Part shown: one piece after another, positions 11,046 through 21,339 of the stretch
Layout of the letters: every line of letters starts with the position of its first letter
Position numbering within the stretch: the stretch's first letter is position 1
Source: Eudromia elegans
Lineage: Eukaryota; Chordata; Aves; Tinamiformes; Tinamidae
Direction: 5' to 3'
Length of the DNA stretch: 64,000 nucleotides
NCBI GenBank assembly: GCA_003342815.1
Contig: PTEX01000150.1
Location: forward strand, 865,715 to 929,714
Notes under the pieces: generated by a model
The model's database searches: none
Told to the model about the DNA's origin: nothing
What the model saw: only the letters and a program-made list of their open reading frames with translations
Program-made: the position numbers and the translations under genes

Positions 11046-14000
11046 GGAAAGGAAAGAGAGATTTCAGTGTTTATGAGTCAATCAAGATTTCTCACCACTG
11101 CCCAATCCTGCAGAGAAAAACATTGCCATCAGTGATGGTGGATTTTTATGGGAGTTTTGGCACATACAGAGAGAGATGAGCTCCTGCTACAATTGTCATA
11201 ACAATTGTCATAAGTGCATAGAATTAAATGCAGAAAAGGATCTTGTTGTCTAAGCATATTTCTCTCCATGACTATGCAGACAAAGTATATGTTACTTTGT
11301 CTGATCTTATCTGTATCTATTTAAATATTTACCTATCCACACACGTAGAGTAATGCATACAACCACACAGAGTATAATGGCTGTTGTTCAAAACTTGTTG
11401 ATTCCCCATACCTTGAGCTGTAGGGTCCTTGAGATTCCTTGAGATAGAAGCATAACACCTTGTTTTGCACTGTTTCATGCAAAATATTTCTACAACCACA
11501 CAGTATGAATATTATCTTCACTAATTGTCCCTTTTGAGATCTGTGATTCAGATCAAATCCTCTTTGGCTGTGACCAAAAGCCAATAATTACAAGGTTGTT
11601 TTCTGATATTTCCAGTGACACAGATTGGGACGGATGCAAAACAAGGGTCCTTCTCATCACTGGTATTTGTGGATCTGGTTCTGATCATGGTGCTGAAGTA
11701 GAAAAACTTGTCTAAAGGAAATCTGAGCAACTTCCTCAGAGGACCAAGGAATCCTAACCCTGGACATAAAGGAGGGAGACAGATGCTATCCCTAGTGAAA
11801 GAGGGGCTGCTCCATCACTCCTCAAAACTGACTCCATTATGTACGCAGAAGTGCAGGCAGTGGGGTGGATCTGCATTGGCTTGAGAGATACTTATCACTG
11901 AATGCATCACACTGAGTATCTGTAAGCCAGCACAGAGAACAATTTGGGGCTTTTTTGAGTCAAAAACTCCACCTTGATGGTATTTTGGGCTGTTTCAGCT
12001 AATGGCATTTCTTTCTCATGGTTCTCTGCAGGGATAACCACCGTGCTGACCATGTCTACGATCATCACGGGAGTGAATGCCTCCATGCCCCGGGTCTCCT
12101 ACATCAAAGCTGTGGACATTTACCTATGGGTCAGCTTCGTGTTTGTCTTCCTCTCCGTGCTGGAGTACGCGGCGGTGAACTACCTGACTACAGTGCAGGA
12201 GCGGAAGGAGAGGAAACTCCGGGAGAGGGTGAAGGAAACTTCTATTTTGTTCATCTGCATATGTGGTTTTTTTCAGTTTTTTCTCTCTCTAATGACCATT
12301 TCGTGTGTCTGTAAATAGGAAAACACTGATACCCCTGAATGTGTAATTCACTGCTCAACCTGATACTGAAATGCTGATACTACCAAAAAAAAAAAAAAAA
12401 AAAGGCATGTTTTGGACTCCCAGGTCCTTGGAGAAACAGCAGCGGGGAACATGGTCAGAACTGGGGAAGCCTGTGGCCTGGGAGTGTGTGGGTATGAAAC
12501 ACTAAATCCAATATCTCACTGCAGATGCCACAACTGTTACATTTTTAAGTAAAGGTGCTTCTCGGAATGAATGAATGACCCCTCTTAATAGTCAGCTTCA
12601 CTCTAGAAACTGGACTTGATGAATGTAATAGTAGACTATTCCCTAAAACCAAGCACATGCAAACAGCATTCAGCCAATTTTATGTTTGTACTTTTTATGC
12701 ACAGATCGTATGACAAGTCTTATCCTGCATCCTTAGAGATTTTCAAGACCCAGTTGGATAAAGACTTGAGCAACTTGTTCTGACCCTTTAACTAGACCTG
12801 CTTTGAGCAGGGAGAATGAGAGACCTGCTGAGGTCTTTTTCAACGTCTTCTTTATCCTTAAACAAAACAATTTGCAGTTTGGGACCTTTTTTCAGCCCTA
12901 ATACATCCAGAACATCACCAGATTTTACAACTTTATTCCTTCCATTAGAAGCAAACCCTAGAGCTCGATTACCTACTGCCTTTTGTTACTGGAGAAGCTT
13001 TCAGTCTTTCAGAACTGCCAGTGTAGGCAACATCTTCCTGGGGACTAGATCATGACCTGTGAACCAGTCTTTTGGCTTTACATTTCCTTCTGTTCCCCTT
13101 GTACTTCCTTCTGTGGCTTGCTTGAAGTACTGAACAGCTTCCCTACCAGTCCAATAACTTTGCTAGTTGACATCTCATCTAAATTTTAGTCAGACATATT
13201 TTAAAAATTGATTGAAATCAGTGCGACAAAATTTTATCTATGTCCCAGGCCTTTTCCACAGCAGTGAGTCTGAACAGTGAGGAAAGCTACTTTAACAGGC
13301 CTAGTGTCATCCCCAACTGTCTGTACCGCCGCATTTGATTTATATCAAATACAGCCTAGTCCTCACCCATGGCACAGCAGTTCTCAGCAACGCAGGACAG
13401 AGCCGTTCAGTGCACACACAGTGAGCCCAGCATCTCCCAGCTGCTGTATGAGAGCACTGGCCTGTGGCCCATTAGACAGTCTTGCTTAGGCTGCCCACGT
13501 CCCAGCAAGACGATGTTCTATAAATCCAAACATCTTGTCAGTGCTCAGGGAATAAGAAAAAATGACCCTTGACAGATTCAACTGGCCCAGAAAATAAAAT
13601 TGTTTTTTCTAATGCAAGGAAACTCTTATTTTTTACATTAAACATATCACACAAATAAAATGAACATGAGAGGCTTTGTAACTGTTGTGCTATTTTACCA
13701 GAAAAGTTTTCCCACATCTAGGGAAGGCATAGCTTGTTATTTATATCCCACATCACATCTCTCCTGAGCCTTCTGCACTGAATTTTATATTCATGCAGCA
13801 CATGCCTTTTTACTATACAAGGTGTAAGACTTTATCTTTGGCCTATTACCATATTAATCCCCAATGTTAGCAATGGAAAGAGATAATAAGCAGCTCGACG
13901 GAGGGGGTTGTGGTAAAATGTAGCTTAAGGACTCTTGAAGAAGCAGGTGATTGTCACAGTAAGGGAACAGAGCTGTGCTTTCAAGCCAAACTGTGATTCC

Positions 14001-15521
14001 ACCTGGGGGCTAAGGGGAAATCTCCCGATGTTTTCTTCCTTTTCCTGCAGCAATCACTTATTGCCACTCACTGCCACTGTTTCACACAGCCGCTCTCTCC
14101 TGGACCACTAACTGAGTCAAAAATAAGTGTCTGTATGCAATAGCAAATATCTCAAGATCTATGTATACTTGCTTAGTATAAATAATGTCTCAAAACCCAG
14201 TTTATGATCAGCATGGAGTGTTCTAAAAGAGTGACGGATCTAACAAGGGGAAAAAGAGACTATCTCCTTGTCATGTTTTTCCTGACATCATTTACTGATA
14301 TTCAATAATTTGGTTATGACTAGAACACAGAAAATAATTAATAATTTGATTTTCATGTCATTAGTACACAATGTGATTGTAGTTGTGGCAAAAAAAAAAA
14401 ATTGAAGAAAAAGCCTTGTGTGCATCATCTCTTGAGCAGTATGCTCAATATACTGTATTTTCATGTATTTCTGTTACTTAGCTGAAGTTATCCTTGCAAA
14501 CAAGTCCTTGGATAACCAAAACATTAAAGTTGGTGGAAGGGGAAATTTGGGGCAATGTGCTGTTGGATAAGGAGAGCAGTCTTGGGAGGGATCAGAGGCA
14601 GTGACGGCTAGCAGAAAGAAGGATTTGGAGTCCATTTTCCAGGTGTGCAAACATATAATCCATGTTTCCAGGACAGAACACCTATGGATTTTAAAGATAA
14701 AAAGACAGTTTTTACAATTTAAAGTTCTGTCTGTATTCAGTATTTTTCTTAGACTTGTGGAATGAATTCTAGGCTGCGGAAATTAATGCAACTCTTGACA
14801 TTAACTTCAGCAGAGCTGGGGTTTTATGTTGGTCCTTTAACTACTCCTTTCCTTGCTTTAAAATCAGAATTAAATCTGTGAAATCAGAACCTGGCCTTTC
14901 AAAATAGCCATCTTGAACAGAGATAGTTAAGAGAACCTTTTGATGAGCTTTTATGTCTATTAAAGAACTTGTCTAATCACTTGTTCTGCCTGAGCTTGCC
15001 CAAGCAGTGTGGCTAAGCTGTATGTCTGTCTTTTGGAACACGAATGAAAAAAGGGAGTTTTGCTGAAAGAGAAACTTGCAGAATCTCAGTTAAATTGATC
15101 TCTCAATATTTTGACCTCTCCTATTTACAAGCTGTTGTAAAAAGAAAAGCATCGTTTTTATTGCTAATATATTCTTCCAATGTTCAGCTATGTTTCTTGT
15201 TTGTGTTCCTAGTTTCCATGTACGTGTGGGATACCTCATTCAAAAACTATGATGCTGGATGGAAACTACAGTGAATCTGATGCCAACAGCTTGGCGGGTT
15301 ATACGAGAAGCCAGATGGTCCCAGAGGAAGAAAAACAAGAAAAGATGGTCGTGCACTTGACTATGAGCAATGAATCTACTTCATCAAGGAAGAGAAGCCT
15401 GAAGGGCCATGTTGGCCTGCGCATCATCCAGAACTCTCATGCAATTGATAAATACTCAAGATTAATATTTCCAGGCACCTATATATTTTTTAATTTGATA
15501 TATTGGTCTGTCTTTAGCTAG
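3932..15521 (+). CDS. GABRR2: GABRR2, GABA-A receptor subunit rho-2 (3' seven coding exons; 5' end outside window)
   Basis: This gene encodes a Cys-loop ligand-gated chloride channel subunit of the rho class, which forms homo- or heteropentamers in the plasma membrane, chiefly in retina. Coding blocks joined: 3932-3999, 5749-5972, 8549-8631, 10171-10311, 10559-10711, 12032-12228, 15213-15521 (1175 nt, about 391 residues to the stop; human rho-2 is about 465). Visible in order: extracellular agonist-binding domain with loop D LYLRHYW; Cys-loop [15 protein letters not shown]; loop B SYAYT; loop [14 protein letters not shown]1; M2 with Ser at the 2' position (ARVSLG); M3; a cytoplasmic loop; and M4 ending NLIYWSVFS. 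The loop motif [20 protein letters not shown] and Ser 2' identify rho-2 rather than rho-1 (Pro 2'). The reading frame is intact across all seven exons. The signal peptide and first roughly 74 residues must lie upstream of position 1; I found no matching exon in 1-3931. Confidence 0.96.
4000..5748 (+). other. GABRR2: GABRR2 intron
   Basis: Intron between the 68-bp and 224-bp exons. It begins gtatgt and ends catgaag. It holds an A10 run near 4578 and otherwise unique sequence; no gene or repeat family was recognised. Confidence 0.8.
5749..5972 (+). CDS. GABRR2: GABRR2 exon, loop D/A region (224 bp)
   Basis: The acceptor is catgaag and the donor gtaaag. It encodes [19 protein letters not shown] through [14 protein letters not shown]. 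The Tyr and Arg of LYLRHYW correspond to the known rho-1 loop D agonist contacts. TNKS is an N-glycosylation sequon. The first 25 bp use AT-rich codons; from the KDER codons on, the exon turns strongly GC-rich and close to the GABRR1 exon at the nucleotide level, including a 32-bp perfect match (5881-5912 with 60026-60057). Confidence 0.96.
5973..8548 (+). other. GABRR2: GABRR2 intron with CR1 tail
   Basis: Intron between the 224-bp and Cys-loop exons. It holds A- and T-runs near 6336-6390 and a short antisense CR1 3' end near 8303-8400. Nothing else was recognised. Confidence 0.8.
8303..8400 (-). mobile_element. CR1 LINE 3'-end fragment, antisense
   Basis: The + strand reads cacagaatcacagaatggtt, then a GGTTGGAAGGGACCTCT-like block and TAGTCCAACCC. 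This is the reverse complement of the well-known avian CR1 3' terminus with its repeated ATTCTGTGATT end. The right border is uncertain. It lies about 150 bp before the Cys-loop exon. Confidence 0.9.
8549..8631 (+). CDS. GABRR2: GABRR2 exon, Cys-loop (83 bp)
   Basis: The acceptor is tgttctag and the donor gtatgt; phases are 2 in and 1 out. It encodes [20 protein letters not shown] then TCSLELES. The two cysteines separated by 13 residues form the family's signature disulfide. An 83-bp Cys-loop exon is typical of GABA-A and glycine receptor genes. A 26-bp stretch (8553-8578) is identical to GABRR1 62179-62204. Confidence 0.96.
8632..10170 (+). other. GABRR2: GABRR2 intron largely made of old CR1
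   Basis: Intron between the Cys-loop and 141-bp exons. From about 9240 it is mostly a decayed antisense CR1 reaching almost to the next acceptor. The first 600 bp show no recognised feature. Confidence 0.75.
9240..10100 (-). mobile_element. Old CR1 LINE, antisense, about 850 bp
   Basis: The order of remnants matches an antisense CR1 read from its 3' end: a GGTTGGAGGGCAC tail block, GGTTGCCCAGGGCCATGTCC, GACTCCACAAGCTCTCTG, CATAGACCCCTCTTCA, TGTGCTCCAGCTCC, CCAGCTGTG...CCAGTGTGGAGTA, and finally TTGTTGGCTTTACTACC. It is heavily diverged with small indels, so it is old. The borders are approximate. Confidence 0.75.
10171..10311 (+). CDS. GABRR2: GABRR2 exon, loops B and C (141 bp)
   Basis: The acceptor is tctcccctag and the donor gtattg. 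It encodes [20 protein letters not shown] through RLAFYSSTG. The Tyr pair of YAYT (loop B) and the Tyr of FYSST (loop C) match known GABA contacts in rho-1. NES is a glycosylation sequon. Codons are AT-rich and silent sites differ widely from GABRR1 exon 7, which makes it a useful contrast to the next exon. Confidence 0.96.
10312..10558 (+). other. GABRR2: GABRR2 short intron (247 bp)
   Basis: It begins gtattg and ends tctctaag. It is similar in length to the paralogous GABRR1 intron (63542-63778, 237 bp), but the sequences look unrelated except for the pyrimidine tract TTCTTCTCTCT near each acceptor. Confidence 0.85.
10559..10711 (+). CDS. GABRR2: GABRR2 exon, loop C end, M1 and start of M2 (153 bp)
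   Basis: The acceptor is tctctaag and the donor gtgaga. It encodes [20 protein letters not shown], the M1 helix, then [14 protein letters not shown]. The Ser in ARVSLG is M2 position 2', the known rho-2 state that affects picrotoxin block. The M1-M2 loop reads DHRA where the neighbouring GABRR1 reads DRRA. The first 62 bp after the split Gly codon (10561-10622) are identical to GABRR1 63781-63842. Confidence 0.96.
10712..12031 (+). other. GABRR2: GABRR2 intron with purine microsatellite
   Basis: Intron between the M1 and M2-M3 exons. It contains a long (GAAAA)n/poly-A tract at 10928-11060. The rest is unique, with no gene recognised. Confidence 0.8.
10928..11060. repeat. (GAAAA)n and poly-A microsatellite, all purine
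   Basis: About 15 GAAAA units run into roughly 27 uninterrupted A and then GAAA/GGAAA units. This is about 130 bp of pure purine on the + strand. Exact copy number in the source genome is likely variable. Confidence 0.95.
12032..12228 (+). CDS. GABRR2: GABRR2 exon, M2, M3 and start of cytoplasmic loop (197 bp)
   Basis: The acceptor is gttctctgcag and the donor follows the codons CGG GAG AGG as gtgaag. It encodes the rest of M2 ([17 protein letters not shown]), the M2-M3 loop [13 protein letters not shown]3, then [16 protein letters not shown]. The next codons in the intron stay open for 30 residues to a stop at 12316-12318; see findings for a possible retained-intron form. Confidence 0.96.
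12385..12403. repeat. poly-A run (19 A)
   Basis: An uninterrupted run of 19 A in the last GABRR2 intron, 67 bp after the stop of the read-through frame. No AATAAA lies just upstream of it. Confidence 0.9.
12715..12815 (+). mobile_element. CR1 LINE fragment, sense orientation, old
   Basis: The + strand reads GAGATTTTCAAGACCCAGTT, then GGATAAAGACTTGAGCAACTTG and CTGCTTTGAGCAGGG. This matches the end of CR1 ORF2 and the start of its 3' UTR in the sense direction (consensus style: gagatattcaaaacccg...ctgcttgagcaggg). It is the only sense-oriented CR1 piece seen inside either gene apart from the short one at 58849. Confidence 0.7.
15213..15521 (+). CDS. GABRR2: GABRR2 last coding exon, M3-M4 loop and M4 (309 bp with stop)
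   Basis: The acceptor is ttgtgttcctag. It reads [20 protein letters not shown], an acidic/basic cytoplasmic loop, then [20 protein letters not shown] and NLIYWSVFS before TAG at 15519-15521. The loop is the least conserved part of the family, and its resemblance to rho-2 rather than rho-1 fixes the gene's identity. Confidence 0.95.
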   Translation, partial: FPCTCGIPHSKTMMLDGNYSESDANSLAGYTRSQMVPEEEKQEKMVVHLTMSNESTSSRKRSLKGHVGLRIIQNSHAIDKYSRLIFPGTYIFFNLIYWSVFS

Positions 15522-16585
15522 AAATGCTGTGGCAGCAGTGACTGAAGCAGAAAAACGTTTACTCTCTTTTGTTGGTTCTTTTTTAAACCTGGTTTGAATG
15601 GAAAGCTAGAAAACTGATCATTTTCCTACTTCTTTGAATGGCAGTGGGGGAGACAGCGTCCAGTGGACAAGTCCATGCTTAGTCATGGAGAAATCTGCCT
15701 CTCCCGTTGCTCTCCACCTCCCATCCCAGCTCCAGTTCACTTTATGGTACTTGCTGTTCCACATACTTGAAAATACACTCTTGCCATTTGCCCAAAATGT
15801 GCTGGAGACACATTTGCTGATGCTTGCTGTGCAATGGAAGAGAAATACGGAAATGTCCTGATGTATTAGACTTGGTTTATGAACATTGTATTTCCATTGG
15901 CTTACAAACAAGACCACTTTGCAGCATACAAATTTTGCCCTCTGGATAGGACTTGCCTTGATGCCAATAGGACTATTGACTGCACAATATCGTTGGGGTT
16001 GGTTACAGAAGCACAGGTGACATATTTGAGTCTGTGGTCATTTTTCTCTGAATTAGAAACAAAGCAGAGAAGCTGATGAACTCCCAGAGAACGGCTTCCA
16101 GGGCTCGTGGATAACCCCAAAGTGAAATTGCTACAGGTTTAGTTAGTGCTTTCCCTTTAGGCAGAGCACAGCATGTGATTTGTAGCACCTGCCCTCTAAC
16201 AGGCAGAGGAAGCTGGTGTGAGACATGGGGACGGGCAGCGACTCTGGGACCATCGCTTCCTCCCTTCACAGATGACAGCAGAAGCCAGGGCAGCACTGGC
16301 AGCTTTCGAGGACTCCTCATCCCAATGAGGACAGTGTAGCAGCAAGACACAAATGTTCCTGTGTGGTAGCAGCGGTGATGGCTGGGTTTGTGTGCTCCTT
16401 AACTTCACACAGACACCACGGTTTTGTGGGCTGGGGAGGACATTACATTCATCAGAACATTTGGTTATCAAGCTGAAATGCAGCAGAGCGGGAAGAACTT
16501 GAAGTGGGAAGATCCAGTAAGGAAGTTAAAAGCCAATTCAATATTCTGAAATCACCTGATTAAGTGTTTTGGACAAGGAGATTCA

Positions 16586-16619
16586 ATTAAATCACGTGGG
16601 TAATGGGGCAGGCATTAAA
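16586..16619 (+). terminator. Candidate GABRR2 poly(A) signals (two ATTAAA)
   Basis: Two ATTAAA hexamers (16586-16591 and 16614-16619) lie about 1.07 kb after the GABRR2 stop. No AATAAA appears before them downstream of the stop. A canonical AATAAA at 19023-19028 is an alternative, more distal end. This is weak evidence without transcript data. Confidence 0.2.
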
Positions 16620-17329
16620 GCTTTAGCAACATCCTTGCATATACCAGATGTAGCATCCATTCCCCTTTACCAAAAAAGCAGACAAAAATACTAATAAGAC
16701 TGTAGCTGTTGATTGGGCTTTGAAATCTTCTGCTTGCTGTGGCAGTCATGCTTGCATTTTGAATCTGAAGAGATCTGAGGAGCAGCCTTGGAAGTTTCAG
16801 CTCCAGCATACCCAGAATTTATCTCTTGCCTCAAGTATCACTGCCTAAGTTGAAATCTGTTTCCAGGGTCACACTGATTTAGTGGAAAGAAAATTGATTA
16901 GAGAAACTCAAAACAAGACCTGTGTCCTGCTTTCATCACCCATGTTACTAACTGACATAAACAGAGTTGTGGGTGTTCATAAAAGGCAGAAATACGGCTA
17001 GTGATAAATAGTGAAATACGGCCCTGGAATCGCTAGTGACAACAGAAAGGAAGGCCTGAAAAGCCAGTACCTGAAAGGCTTGTGCTGCTGTTTCCCTGCC
17101 ACGCCATCAGACCAGTGCATTGACCAGCATCACTCTTCTCAGAGCTGAAGCCTGGGTACTTCCCACATTTACCAATGGAGGTTAAAAATTACCCACTATA
17201 AGAAAGCAGGAAATACTAATGGAATAGCTTACTCAATTTTCGAGGGGTTAAATTCCTGGTGTTATAAAATGCAGTTCTTTAATACAAATTTGCCCTTTTA
17301 CAGCAAAAATCACTGCCATGTTTAGAAAG

Positions 17330-17660
17330 CCAAAGGGAGCAAACGGAGCGGACGGCTCTGGGCTATCCGACACGAGGCTGGAAGAAGGTGCCGGAACCGG
17401 TGCCGGTACCTCACTGAGATGGGAAGTAAGACCCATGGCCCCATTCTGACCGGCTTCCTGCGTTGCCCTGGGTCATTCAGCTTTCCTGTCAGGGAAATGG
17501 GGCGCAGCGACACGTACCCTCCCCGGGAGCTGCCGGGAGGCTGGGCGAGCGCGGGCACGAGCAAGGGTTGTGCTGCCTGCACACGGAGCCGTGCGGGAGG
17601 CGGGAATGGTTTCTCGGAGTTGTGTCCTCTGAATCGGGCTAGCGGGGAGCAAGCGAGGAG
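17330..17660. promoter_or_regulatory. CpG-dense islet 1.8 kb after GABRR2
   Basis: About 25 CpG dinucleotides occur in 320 bp (17341-17660), far above the vertebrate background in flanking DNA. It could be a CpG island, promoter or enhancer, or a GC-biased unmethylated patch. No exon or transcript evidence can be read from sequence. Confidence 0.35.
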
Positions 17661-20600
17661 CTCTTACCAGATATGCACACTCACAAGATAACATTGGTTC
17701 AGGTATGCCGTGCATTAGGAAGAGTAAGCAGGGCACTTTTAATTGACAGATTGGGGTGGTCTGTAGACATAGCCCAACAGCCAGAAGGTAAATACCTCTC
17801 ATGAGTAATGCCTCCGGCCACACAAAAAAAGTCCTAGTGCTTTACTTTGTCACCTGTGTTTATGATGTCTCTTTTTCCCTTGAAGCTTATGTGGTGACAG
17901 AGACAGTTCCTTCTGTCCTGTCACCTTTTGCACTAGTGCTACCTATAGCTTAAATGCTGCATAATAAGCCAGTTTTGAACAGGCTACCTTGCTCTTACTC
18001 TGATGCATGTGCACATACCTGCTGGAGGTTGCTGTGTAATGAAATATCCAGGTCCAATCATAGTCCACAAAATCCTCATGGAGGGTATTTTTTATTATTA
18101 TTAAAGGCGAGAAGAAGTCTCTCTCGGGCGCTGCTTATGCTCTTTGCTGGTTAAAACAATGGATAAAAGCTATAGATGCCAACACTACAAGGGCACCTGC
18201 ATGCTGTAGTGAGCTGTGTTCTCCTGCGTTCTCGGAGACGGCGGGCGAGGTCTGAAGCCAGAGCAGGTAGCTGGAGGGGGATGATCGAGGGGGCATTTCA
18301 CCTTCCACCTCTCCGGAGACAGAAAAGGCTTCACTGGCTGCGCTTCACCACCCGCTGTGGGATCAAACAGCGTTTTGGGAAGCAGCCTGTAACATCAGGC
18401 TCCAAGCACTGCCAGGTGGATGCCCCCCACTTGATGAAGCCCCAGGCATCTGGATGGGTCATGGGCCACAGGACAAGGTTTTGGGTAGTGAAAAAGGGAT
18501 CGGGGTGCCACAGGTGACTGCACCATCTCTGAAGAACCCCATGGAAGGAGCAAAATGTCAGCCCAGCTCATGTGGCATCCACCTGGATTGCACCTTTACT
18601 GGCTTCCATTTAACCAACACATGTCTTTGAAAGACAGCAACTCTCTGTATGTGTTTACATATGTAAAATGTACATGCATGTAACTTACAACAAAAGAAGA
18701 CACTAAGGTGTCTACCTATGCTAAATAGTGTACAGATGTGAAATTGCAACATATTGTATGTAAACTACCATTTATAACGTGCAGGAAGACTTAGAGACTA
18801 CAGGAGATGCTGGACTGAAGAAAGGCTTCGAACTGCCCAGCCAAGGGCTAAGGAACGGGACACTGGTGGGTTATTTCATAATTAAAGATTCCTCCATCTC
18901 CCAACCTCTTTCTTCCAAAGAAGGCTGCGTTGAGGAGCATACTAGGAAGGCTGGTGCTAAAATGGCTGTACCCCTGGTACCGTGCACAGTCTGCTGTGCT
19001 GAGTTCTGTACTCAATGTTGTTAATAAAATAACACATGGGAAGGATGGAAATGAGCTCATGACATATGTGAATTGAACACGTTATTTTAATTCTGTGTGG
19101 AGCTCTGTTAACTTAGAGTTAATGCCTCCTGATAAAGAAATTTAATAAGCACCTCACTTGTAACTGAATTTAAATAAAAACCAGTCTCAAAGACAGAAGG
19201 AATTCAGTGGAAGCATGCATGCTTTTGGGTATGCAAAGCTCCTTGTCAAAACCCAGACATTAATTACAGCTGTAAGCTGCAGAGACCTTTTGTAAAAACA
19301 GCAACCCACAATGGAAGAAATTTTAATAATCGCTCCAAATTTAAGGGGGCATTTTCAAAAGCCCAAATGGCAGGTAGATTTCTCAGTCTTCATTTGACTA
19401 TAAATGAGGGACTGACCATTTAATTCCTTCTTTGTGCCTCTGAAAAGGTTGTCTCCACAGTCACTAATGGAAGATAAAACCGCTCTTAGGTCCCAGCTGC
19501 CGGATCTTAGCTATTGTGCCTCATGCAGATAATAAGAGTAAAGAGAAATGTGCACAGACTGGATTGATACCAGCACGACTGAATAATAGCTCTTGTCTGT
19601 CAAATGTCCACGATGAAGAGATTACAGTAGGGCAGGCAGCTGAGCCAGACACTGCTCCGCTAAAATTTAAAGGAATGGAAAGCATATTTTAAAATAACAA
19701 GACTTTACACTATTCAAATTAAAATATCATCTAGTGTGACCCAAAGTGGATAAATTCCTTTACAAAAGTGCTACTTGAAATACAGAATCAGAGGCAGCCC
19801 TTTCCCGGGCAGTGACGTTACCATTGCCCAGGAAGCCAGAGCGGTGGAGAGGGAAACCAGGCACGAGAGAGGCAGAGCCTTGGAGGTGACCACCAGGCTC
19901 CGCAGAGCTGGGGACCTGGGGTATGTCTTGCTGATGGCAGCAAGGTTGCCAGGCTGACCCTGGCCACCACTATGCCTCCGGGCACATTCCTGCCCACAAT
20001 TTTGCCTTGGCTTGCCACCTTTGCTCGGGCCTCTCCACAAGCCACCAAGTGCTCTATTGGCTGTATATTCCTCCAGGAGCATCCCGTGGCTCCAAAATGA
20101 TGCTCAGCTTTGAGGTGAGAGCCCTGGGAGTCCTGCCGGGGCTGTGAAGAATCTGCAGCCCCAGACAGCCGCACAATTCTCTGTGAATAACCCATGCCCT
20201 CGTGCTGCCAGGTTGTGGCACTGAGCTGCATCGCGCCTGCAACAAAAGGGCTGCGTCTCACCTTGAGGCAAAGCGATGGAGCCCTTCCCCACGCCCTCCT
20301 GGGACTGTGTCCTTGGCTTGGCCAGATTTCCAAACCGAATCTCTTCCCTGAGTCTTTTAGGAGGCTCCAAGTGTAGGTCCGTGCACTTGGAACCATAGAA
20401 ATTAGCTTAGGAGAAGAGCTCAGTCCATGGCGAAGGGATGTAAGTGACGTGGAAAGGAAAAAAGATTTTACTGCTCTACTTGTCACACAGATTTATAGAA
20501 GAAAATTGCATGTTTAGCTTAGAGGGAATTCAAGGAGGGAAATGAAAAGACAAGTTAATTGTAAAGACAGTTTGAATTACTTGAACAAATATATTTCAGG

Positions 20601-21311
20601 AAATGGGACAGACCATTAAAGTTGTAAAATTCGCTAGCCTGCTGGCTCTTTCCATTTTATCTGGATTCTAAGCAAGGTCCAAATTCCCTTCAAATGAGAA
20701 ATGTTAACCTTTTTTTGGGCAGGTGCATAACAACCACAGTTTTGTGTGGGGCCACCAGATGGGGACCTTCGACGCTGCGCACAGATTGTGATTTCAGTGG
20801 CCTCCAAGCGAAAACACTGTTCCGTTTTATTTGCATGCCAGCGCTCCACGAAGTGGCAAGGGCAGGATTATTCAGGCATTAAATAGGTAGAAAAACACAC
20901 ATGCTCCAAGGAGCTAGACAAAAGAAAGGACATCTCATCTGCCCCAGATAACATGTTAGCATTTAAGGCATACGGAGAGGTGCTCAGATGGGGCCTGAGT
21001 AGGATATCACACAACTTATGCAGAGGGAAGGAAGCTCCTCGCTGGAGCCAATACCCATGTCTGGGTGCACCGCCCGCAGCCACCCTGTGACGCTGATGCC
21101 ACCCGGGAAAGAGGACAGTGGCCATTTCCTCCATGCTCGAGGGCAGCACGGTGTGTTCTGGGTCAACGTGTGCCGATGACCATTTTGCACGGAGCACTCC
21201 TCTGCCCTCAGGGGATGAGCTGCATGGGTTTGGCCCCTGAGGGAGAGCAGAGCCTTGGGCTGCAGGAGTGACTGCTGCCCACAGGACAGCTGCCACCTCA
21301 AGTGCAGCAGC

Positions 21312-21339
21312 GGAGGAGGAGGAGGAGGAGGAGGAGGAG
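21312..21339. repeat. (GGA)n trinucleotide repeat
   Basis: Nine tandem GGA/GAG units. Translated on the minus strand it gives a serine run, which inflates the 259-residue chance frame there. Confidence 0.9.

Larger units (their letters stand above)
12229..15212 (+). other. GABRR2: GABRR2 last intron
   Basis: It begins gtgaag and ends ttgtgttcctag. The first 87 bp stay open in frame before the stop codon at 12316. It holds a 19-A run (12385-12403) and a sense CR1 fragment near 12715-12815. No other gene is seen. Confidence 0.8.
15522..19770. other. GABRR2 3' UTR and downstream intergenic DNA
   Basis: The start must contain the GABRR2 3' UTR, whose end cannot be fixed from sequence. A CpG-dense islet lies at 17330-17660. 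The rest is moderate in GC with AT-rich parts after 19000. No gene is recognised; open frames of 60-115 residues have no family features. Confidence 0.55.

Noticed and set aside
12018-12314. 98-residue frame overlapping the GABRR2 M2-M3 exon
   Set aside because: It is a shadow of the real exon in another frame.
19818-20486. 222-residue open frame, minus strand
   Set aside because: Composition is typical of a chance frame in GC-rich DNA. There is no recognisable motif, and it overlaps other equally long frames on both strands.
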